64,000 nucleotides of DNA from Kitasatospora sp. MMS16-BH015 (GTDB lineage: Bacteria; Actinomycetota; Actinomycetes; Streptomycetales; Streptomycetaceae), in contig NZ_CP025394.1 of assembly GCF_002943525.1 (NCBI RefSeq), forward strand, positions 4,340,001-4,404,000, in the 5' to 3' direction. A program made the position numbers and the translations under genes. Numbering within the stretch: position 1 is the first letter of the stretch; the number at the start of each line of letters is the position of its first letter. The notes beneath the pieces are model-generated. The model was not told the DNA's origin and did not search any database. It was given only the letters and a program-made list of their open reading frames with translations. This document shows positions 59,187-64,000 of the stretch, piece after piece.

Positions 59187-60068
59187 ATGCCCGCACCGGC
59201 TTCCTCCCCCGCTGCCCCCGACTCGGCCGCCGGCGGCTCCGGCGCCGCCCCCGCCACCGGAGCGGCTGAGCGCACCGGGCCCGCCGGGAGCACCCCGCCC
59301 ACCGACACCACCCCGCCCACCGAGACCTCCACGCTCACCGACGCCGAGCTGCTGGCCCGGCACAGCACCGGCGACCCGGAAGCCTTCGGCCTGCTCTTCC
59401 AGCGCCACCGGGACCGCCTCTGGGCCGTCGCCCTGCGCACCCTGGGCGACCCCGAGGAGGCCGCAGACGCCCTCCAGGACGCCCTTGTCTCCGCCTTCCG
59501 GGCCGCCGCCGGCTTCGAAGGCCGCTCCGCCGTCACCACCTGGCTGCACCGGATCGTGGTCAACGCCTGCCTGGACCGGGCCCGTCGGGCCGCCACCCGC
59601 CGGGCCGGCTCCCTGGACGAGACCCCCGAGCGGCTGGACACCCTGCTCGGCACCGCCGAAGCCCCCGAGACCGCGGTGGTCCGCGCGGAGCAGCAACGCG
59701 AGATCTCCGCCGCGCTGGCCGCCCTCCCGCCCGACCAGCGCGCGGCCCTCGTCCTGGTCGACATGCAGGGCTACCCGGTGGCCGAGGCCGCCGCCGTCCT
59801 CGGCGTCCCCACCGGCACCGTCAAGAGTCGCTGCGCCCGTGGCCGGGCCCGGCTGCTCCCGCTGCTCGGCCACCTCCGCACCCCGGCCGCCGACCCCGCT
59901 GTTTCACGTGAAACCACGGCCCCCGCGCCAGTCGCTGTTTCACGTGAAACAGCGACCGCACCCGGGCCCGCCACCGACGGGAACCCAGCCGGGCCCGCTC
60001 CCGTCCAACCAGCGGCCACCGAGCGCCCGAAGCCCACGGATGGCCCGAAGCCCCTGGAAGGGATGTGA
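59187..60068 (+). CDS. sigM: ECF sigma factor, SigM type
   Basis: The 293-residue protein has sigma region 2 (LLFQRHRDRLWAVALRTLGD; VTTWLHRIVVNACLDRARR) and region 4 (ALPPDQRAALVLVDMQGYPV; AAAVLGVPTGTVKSRCARGR). A Thr/Pro-rich N-terminus and a disordered C-terminus flank these. Two parS sites in the C-terminal part encode VSRET segments. GGGGAGG precedes the ATG. The anti-sigma gene follows seven bases later, and position matches sigM near trxB in Streptomyces. Confidence 0.9.
   Translation: MPAPASSPAAPDSAAGGSGAAPATGAAERTGPAGSTPPTDTTPPTETSTLTDAELLARHSTGDPEAFGLLFQRHRDRLWAVALRTLGDPEEAADALQDALVSAFRAAAGFEGRSAVTTWLHRIVVNACLDRARRAATRRAGSLDETPERLDTLLGTAEAPETAVVRAEQQREISAALAALPPDQRAALVLVDMQGYPVAEAAAVLGVPTGTVKSRCARGRARLLPLLGHLRTPAADPAVSRETTAPAPVAVSRETATAPGPATDGNPAGPAPVQPAATERPKPTDGPKPLEGM
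59901..59914. promoter_or_regulatory. parS centromere site 3, inside sigM
   Basis: Exact GTTTCACGTGAAAC within the sigM coding sequence; in frame it encodes Val-Ser-Arg-Glu-Thr. Confidence 0.93.
59937..59950. promoter_or_regulatory. parS centromere site 4, inside sigM
   Basis: A second exact GTTTCACGTGAAAC, starting 36 bases after site 3 and in the same sigM frame, again encoding Val-Ser-Arg-Glu-Thr. Confidence 0.93.
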
Positions 60069-60075
60069 CCGCCCG

Positions 60076-60978
60076 ATGACGCCCCACACCCCCTCCCAGC
60101 CCGCCGACGACCAGCCCGGCCACCCCGAGCTGGAGCTGCTGGCCGACCTCGCCGAGGACCTGCTCCCGCCGGCCCGGGCCACCGAGCTGCACGCCCACCT
60201 CGCCGACTGCCCCGAGTGCGCCGACACCTACGCGGCCTTCGCCGAGGTCCGCGAACTGCTGGCCGACACCCCGGCGCCCCCGATGCCCCCCAAGGTCGCC
60301 GCCCGCATCGACGCCGCCCTCGCCGCCGAGGCCGCCGCCCGCGCCGAGACCGCCCGAGCCGCCGAAGCCGCCATCCGCACCCAGGCCCAGACCACCGCCC
60401 GAGCCGAAACCCCCGCGCCCACCCCCTCCCCCGCCACCACCACCGAGCCCACCGAGCCCACCGAGGCCCCCGGCTCGCGCCCCCACCCCCGGCGCCGACG
60501 CCGCCTGCTGGCCGGCGCCCTCGGGCTCGCCGCCGCGCTGGCGATCGGCACCCTGGTCGGTCAGCTCGACGGCTCGGCCCCGAGCACAGCGGGCCCGTCC
60601 GCCGGCGCCGCCGCCCAGGCCCCCGTCGGCCCGGCCTTCACCGCCGACAACCTCGCCCCCGAGGTCCGCCGACTGTTCCCGCCCCGGGAGACCGGCAAGC
60701 CCTCCACCGGGGCCAACCCCGAGATCCACGGCCTCGCCACCCCGGCCGACCCCGGCACCCCGGACACCATCGCCGTCCCCGAGCCCTGCCTCGCCCAGGC
60801 CGTCGGCCACCCGGGCGCCGCCCCGCTCGCCAGCACCAAGGGCAGCTACCAGGGCACCCCCGTCCTGGCCCTGGTCTACCCCCTCCCCGACCAGCCGGCC
60901 GACTACGACGTCTACCTGGTCACCCCCGGCTGCCCCGGCGCCACCGTGCTGCTCCACCAGACCGTCCCCGCGCACTGA
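60076..60978 (+). CDS. rsmA: Zinc-finger anti-sigma factor for SigM
   Basis: The 300-residue protein has the anti-sigma zinc motif HxxxCxxC (His41, Cys45, Cys48 in AHLADCPECADTYAAF). A long Ala/Glu/Thr linker, one membrane helix after RRRRR (LLAGALGLAAALAIGTLVGQ) and an outer domain with two Cys residues follow. It should hold SigM at the membrane. The start is seven bases after the sigM stop. The symbol is by analogy with the Streptomyces SigM partner. Confidence 0.85.
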   Translation: MTPHTPSQPADDQPGHPELELLADLAEDLLPPARATELHAHLADCPECADTYAAFAEVRELLADTPAPPMPPKVAARIDAALAAEAAARAETARAAEAAIRTQAQTTARAETPAPTPSPATTTEPTEPTEAPGSRPHPRRRRRLLAGALGLAAALAIGTLVGQLDGSAPSTAGPSAGAAAQAPVGPAFTADNLAPEVRRLFPPRETGKPSTGANPEIHGLATPADPGTPDTIAVPEPCLAQAVGHPGAAPLASTKGSYQGTPVLALVYPLPDQPADYDVYLVTPGCPGATVLLHQTVPAH

Positions 60979-61099
60979 ACCCCTCCGGTCGGCCGCCACC
61001 ACCGCCGACGCGAGCGCGTATGGGAAAGAGATAGGGCCTGCTTCCAAGATCGGAAACGTCCCGCTCGACCTTCTCCCTCCCATCTCCGGAGCGACACCC

Positions 61100-61564
61100 A
61101 TGCAGAAGAAGCGCGCCGCAGCCCTCCTCCTCGCCGCCACCGCGGTCCCGGCCATGCTGCTCGGCACCTCCACCGCTGCCTACGCCGGCACCGGCGTCAC
61201 CTGGCAGGACGCCGCCACCGGCTACTACCTGGAGTCCGTGACCGGCACCAATTCCGTCATCACCTTCTGGAACGGCGGCGCCCAGGGCACCCACTGGACC
61301 GACATCCAGAACAGCGACGGCAGCTGGAACGAGGTCGACCAGTGGGGCCGCTGCCTCACCGCCTACTGGCAGGACCAGGTCTACACCGAGAACTGCAACT
61401 CGGCCGCCGACGGCACCAACTGGTACCAGCGCTGGTACGAGGTCAACACCGGCAACGGCTGGAAGCTGGTCAACCGCGAGACCGGCCGCGTCCTGGACAG
61501 CAACGGCAACGGCAGCGTCTACACCGGCCCGGACAACGGCGGCTCGTACCAGCGCTGGCACTGA
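61100..61564 (+). CDS. Small secreted ricin-type lectin-like protein
   Basis: The 154-residue protein has a signal peptide (basic KKR, then AAALLLAATAVPAMLLG, cleavage near AYA). A 120-residue beta-trefoil-like domain follows, with GRCLTAYWQDQVYTENCNSA, two YQRW motifs (QxW-type) and GRVLDSNGNGSVYTG. Ricin-type modules bind carbohydrates. The domain seems to carry three short repeats. CGGAG lies nine bases before the ATG. It interrupts the usual sigM-anti-sigma-trxB neighbourhood, so it may be an insertion. Confidence 0.8.
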   Translation: MQKKRAAALLLAATAVPAMLLGTSTAAYAGTGVTWQDAATGYYLESVTGTNSVITFWNGGAQGTHWTDIQNSDGSWNEVDQWGRCLTAYWQDQVYTENCNSAADGTNWYQRWYEVNTGNGWKLVNRETGRVLDSNGNGSVYTGPDNGGSYQRWH

Positions 61565-61565
61565 T

Positions 61566-61602
61566 CCCGCCCGGGCCCCTGGGCCCCCGGGCTCCGGGCG
61601 GG
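61566..61602 (+). terminator. Possible terminator after the lectin-like gene
   Basis: CCCGCCCGG (61566-61574) and CCGGGCGGG (61594-61602) can pair; the loop itself contains GGGCCC segments. The start of the stem lies directly after the stop codon. Confidence 0.55.
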
Positions 61603-61678
61603 CCCCGCACCCCGCCCCGCACGACCTGACGAGGTGGACCCGATCGAGCCCTTCCCGGGCCCGACGGGACACCCGCAG

Positions 61679-61739
61679 CACGAAGCTCCTGGTAGGCAGG
61701 CGATCCACCGAACTCGCCCGCACTGCCAGGAGCTTCGTG
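61679..61739. terminator. Long hairpin upstream of trxB
   Basis: CACGAAGCTCCTGG (61679-61692) pairs with CCAGGAGCTTCGTG (61726-61739), with a 33-base loop containing a further CAG/CTG match. It is followed by TTT on the plus strand. It lies 114 bases before the SigR promoter and may insulate trxB from upstream transcription. Confidence 0.6.
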
Positions 61740-61852
61740 TTTCCCCCACGCCGCCCCGCCCGGGCGACGGCCCGCCGCCGAGCTCCGCACCACCCGCCCG
61801 ACCCCTGGTGCTGGCCCGACCACCCATCGGGCGGCTGCTGCGCCGACCCGTG

Positions 61853-61878
61853 GGAATGAGCGACACTGGTGTGTCGTT
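61853..61878 (+). promoter_or_regulatory. SigR-type promoter of trxB
   Basis: GGAAT (61853-61857), exactly 18 bases, then GTT (61876-61878) match the Streptomyces SigR thiol-stress consensus GGAAT-N18-GTT. It lies 86 bases before the trxB start. Confidence 0.85.
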
Positions 61879-61963
61879 GTCCGGGGCGGCGGAGCAGGAC
61901 CGCCCTCCGCGCAGAAGCGCCCCACCCGCGGTCCAGGCCGTGTGATGCGAACCAGGAGATGCA

Positions 61964-62929
61964 GTGAGCGACGTCCGTAATGTGATCATCATCGGGTCCG
62001 GCCCCGCCGGGTACACCGCCGCGCTCTACACCGCCCGAGCCTCCCTCAAGCCGCTGGTCTTCGAGGGCGCCGTGACCGCCGGCGGCGCGCTGATGAACAC
62101 CACCGAGGTCGAGAACTTCCCGGGCTTCCGGGACGGCATCATGGGCCCCGAGCTGATGGACAACATGCGGGCCCAGGCCGAGCGCTTCGGCGCCGAGCTG
62201 GTGCCGGACGACATCGTCGAGGTCGACCTCACCGGTGACATCAAGACCGTCACCGACTCCGAGGGCACCGTGCACCGCGCCCGCGCCGTGATCGTCACCA
62301 CCGGCTCGCAGCACCGCAAGCTGGGCCTGCCCCGCGAGGACGAGCTCTCAGGTCGCGGTGTCTCCTGGTGCGCCACCTGCGACGGCTTCTTCTTCCGCGA
62401 CCAGGACATCGCCGTGGTCGGCGGCGGCGACACCGCGCTGGAGGAGGCGACCTTCCTCTCCCGCTTCGCCAAGTCCGTCACGGTGATCCACCGCCGCGAC
62501 TCGCTGCGCGCCTCCAAGGCCATGCAGGAGCGCGCCTTCGCCGACCCGAAGATCTCCTTCGCCTGGGACAGCGCCGTGGAGGCCATCCACGGCGACCCGA
62601 AGCTGAGCGGTGTCACCCTGCGCGACACCACCACCGGCGAGCTCCGCGAGCTGCCCGTCACCGGCCTGTTCATCGCGATCGGCCACGACCCGCGCACCGA
62701 GCTCTTCAAGGGCCAGCTCGACCTCGACGCCGAGGGCTACCTCAAGGTCGAGGCCCCCTCCACCCGCACCAACATCCCGGGCGTCTTCGGCGCCGGCGAC
62801 GTGGTCGACCACACCTACCGCCAGGCCATCACCGCCTCCGGCACCGGCTGCTCCGCCGCGCTGGACGCCGAGCGCTACCTCGCCTCGCTGGCCGACCTGG
62901 AGGCCCAGGCCGCCGCGGTCGCCGTCTGA
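61964..62929 (+). CDS. trxB: Thioredoxin reductase
   Basis: The 321-residue flavoprotein reduces thioredoxin with NADPH. Signatures: FAD loop IIIGSGPAGYTAALYTARAS, redox-active Cys136-Ala-Thr-Cys139 in VSWCATCDGFFFRDQ, NADPH motif VVGGGDTALEEATF, and the C-terminal FAD motif GVFGAGDVVDHTYRQAITAS. GTG at 61964 follows AGGAG. It is preceded by a SigR promoter and followed 124 bases later by trxA, probably in one operon. Confidence 0.96.
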   Translation: MSDVRNVIIIGSGPAGYTAALYTARASLKPLVFEGAVTAGGALMNTTEVENFPGFRDGIMGPELMDNMRAQAERFGAELVPDDIVEVDLTGDIKTVTDSEGTVHRARAVIVTTGSQHRKLGLPREDELSGRGVSWCATCDGFFFRDQDIAVVGGGDTALEEATFLSRFAKSVTVIHRRDSLRASKAMQERAFADPKISFAWDSAVEAIHGDPKLSGVTLRDTTTGELRELPVTGLFIAIGHDPRTELFKGQLDLDAEGYLKVEAPSTRTNIPGVFGAGDVVDHTYRQAITASGTGCSAALDAERYLASLADLEAQAAAVAV

Positions 62930-63053
62930 TCCACCACGAGCCCGACGCAGAGCGGGCTTGAAACAAGACAGCAGCCCCGGTTGTTGTCCTCCCCAGAGGT
63001 GCCGAGCGGTTCCCAGCCCGCGCACCACCCGTTCGCAACCTTTAGGAGCTCCC

Positions 63054-63380
63054 GTGGCCGGCGCCACCATCACCGTCACCGACGATTCCTTCGACGCCGA
63101 GGTGCTCAAGAGCGAGAAGCCCGTCCTGGTGGACTTCTGGGCCACCTGGTGCGGCCCGTGCCGCATGGTCGCCCCGATCCTCGAGGAGATCGCGGGCGAG
63201 CACGGCGACAAGCTCACCGTCGCCAAGATCGACGTCGACGCCAACCAGCAGACCGCTGCCACGTACAACGTCATCTCCATCCCGACGCTGAACGTGTACA
63301 AGGGCGGTGAGCTGGTGAAGACCATCACCGGCGCCCGTCCGAAGGCCGCCCTGCTCCGCGAGCTGGCCGAGTACCTCTAA
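63054..63380 (+). CDS. trxA: Thioredoxin
   Basis: The 108-residue protein has the thioredoxin fold and active site FWATWCGPCRMVAPILEE (Cys33 and Cys36), the cis-proline in ISIPTLNVYKGGE and normal length. It reduces disulphides in the cytoplasm with TrxB. TTTAGGAG precedes the GTG. Confidence 0.96.
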   Translation: MAGATITVTDDSFDAEVLKSEKPVLVDFWATWCGPCRMVAPILEEIAGEHGDKLTVAKIDVDANQQTAATYNVISIPTLNVYKGGELVKTITGARPKAALLRELAEYL

Positions 63381-63429
63381 GCCGATTCCTCCGAGCCGGT
63401 AGCACCACTCCGGTAGCACGTGCACCGCC

Positions 63430-63462
63430 GAGGGCGGGCCCTTCCCACAGGGGCCCGCCCTC
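63430..63462 (+). terminator. Terminator after trxA
   Basis: GAGGGCGGGCCC pairs perfectly with 63451-63462 around a nine-base loop. It can serve both trxA and the convergent GNAT gene. Confidence 0.88.
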
Positions 63463-63527
63463 CGCCGTTCCCGATCACTCCGGTCACCCCGGTCCTCAGA
63501 GCAGCCCGGAACAGCGTGGACCGGCCC

Positions 63528-64000
63528 TCAGAACGGCCGCAGCGCGGGCTCCTTCCGCCGCCCGCCCCGGCCACCGCCCAGGAGGCGCTCCAGGGCCACC
63601 TCCACGTCCCCCTTCCAGGAGAGCGTGGTGCGGGCCTCCAGCCGCAGCCGCGGGTACCGGTGGTGCGGCCGCACCGTCTTGAAGCCCACCGCCAGCAGGT
63701 GGTCGGCGGGCAGCACGCAGCTCGGGATCTCCCGGCCGACCGCCCCGAAGGCCTCCACCGCACGGAAGCCGCGGCCGACCACGTCCTTGACCACCTGCTG
63801 CACCAGCACCCGGCCGAGCCCCTGCCGCTGGTAGCCGGGCAGCACCCGGCTGACCATCAGCTGCACGGCGTCCGGCGAGACCGGGCTGGTCGGGAAGGCG
63901 CCGGAGCGCGGCACGTAGGCCGGCGGCGCGTACAGCACGTACCCGGCCGGCACGTCGTCCACGTAGGCGATCCGGCCGCAGGAGCCCCACTCCAGGAGCA
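63528..64000 (-). CDS. GNAT N-acetyltransferase, 5' end outside window
   Basis: The partial protein (157 residues seen) has a GNAT core: LLEWGSCGRIAYVDDVPAGY and VLYAPP at the start, QLMVSRVLPGYQRQGLGRVL with the acetyl-CoA loop QRQGLG, then VVKDVVGRGFRAVEAFG. It ends with a basic tail. The frame is open at the window edge, so the true start is outside. In Streptomyces the GNAT gene in this position lies beside parB and parA. Confidence 0.85.
   Translation of the reverse strand, partial: LLEWGSCGRIAYVDDVPAGYVLYAPPAYVPRSGAFPTSPVSPDAVQLMVSRVLPGYQRQGLGRVLVQQVVKDVVGRGFRAVEAFGAVGREIPSCVLPADHLLAVGFKTVRPHHRYPRLRLEARTTLSWKGDVEVALERLLGGGRGGRRKEPALRPF

Overview
The window is very GC-rich actinomycete DNA with strong third-position G/C bias, GTG starts, purine-rich ribosome binding sites and GTTTCACGTGAAAC parS sites. 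The gene order from about 31.3 kb to the right end (dnaB, MATE exporter, rplI-rpsR-ssb-rpsF, FemX-like enzyme, alanine-racemase-like protein, glycosyltransferase, class A PBP, PadR, ino1, MFS, cca, DUF6049, murJ, pseudokinase, sigM, anti-sigma factor, trxB, trxA, GNAT) is the conserved oriC-flanking block of Streptomycetaceae as I remember it from S. coelicolor, where parB, parA and oriC follow the GNAT gene. The organism is therefore a Streptomyces, Kitasatospora or close relative, and oriC probably lies just beyond the right edge.

Left part (0-31 kb), more variable. A partial Pro/Val-rich secreted protein, a D-2-hydroxyacid dehydrogenase and a quinone oxidoreductase are followed by an HbpS-like haem-binding protein divergent from a two-component pair that resembles the SenS/SenR redox-sensing system. 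Next is a four-gene minus-strand operon (5.5-11.5 kb): a nucleotide-cyclase-like protein, a P-loop NTPase with a helical-repeat tail, an SPFH-like coiled-coil protein and a DUF4407 membrane protein. The first two carry the same 16-residue motif. This is the best candidate in the window for an undescribed system. A TrkA-type potassium channel, molybdenum cofactor genes (moeA, a DUF6457 protein, mobA-like), a metallo-beta-lactamase-fold protein, polyprenol-phosphate-mannose synthase, manB and manA follow. The last three form a plausible GDP-mannose/protein-mannosylation set. From 20.7 to 31.2 kb there is an accessory stretch: a heptamer tandem repeat, a TetR regulator with a divergent FMN reductase, a divergent sigma factor with two small companions, a frameshifted mycothiol-dependent enzyme, a DUF2218-methyltransferase fusion, a LysR regulator with a SnoaL-like protein, a DUF4097 protein, a hydrolase, and an unknown gene bounded by inverted repeats.

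Right part (31-64 kb), conserved core. dnaB carries a LAGLIDADG-type intein exactly in its P-loop and has a dense cluster of DnaA-box-like sites upstream. Replication (dnaB, ssb), translation (rpsF, rpsR, rplI, cca), cell wall (FemX-like, PBP, murJ plus pseudokinase), inositol (PadR, ino1) and thiol redox functions (trxB, trxA with a textbook SigR promoter) follow. Four perfect parS sites lie in this part, two of them inside the coding end of the sigma-M-like gene. Two perfect TTGTCCACA DnaA boxes flank a palindrome inside a phage-antirepressor-like gene.

Two genes (24.5 and 57.2 kb) are intact except for a one-base indel in a homopolymer. These may be assembly errors and need checking against reads. 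No rRNA, tRNA, CRISPR array or insertion sequence was recognised.
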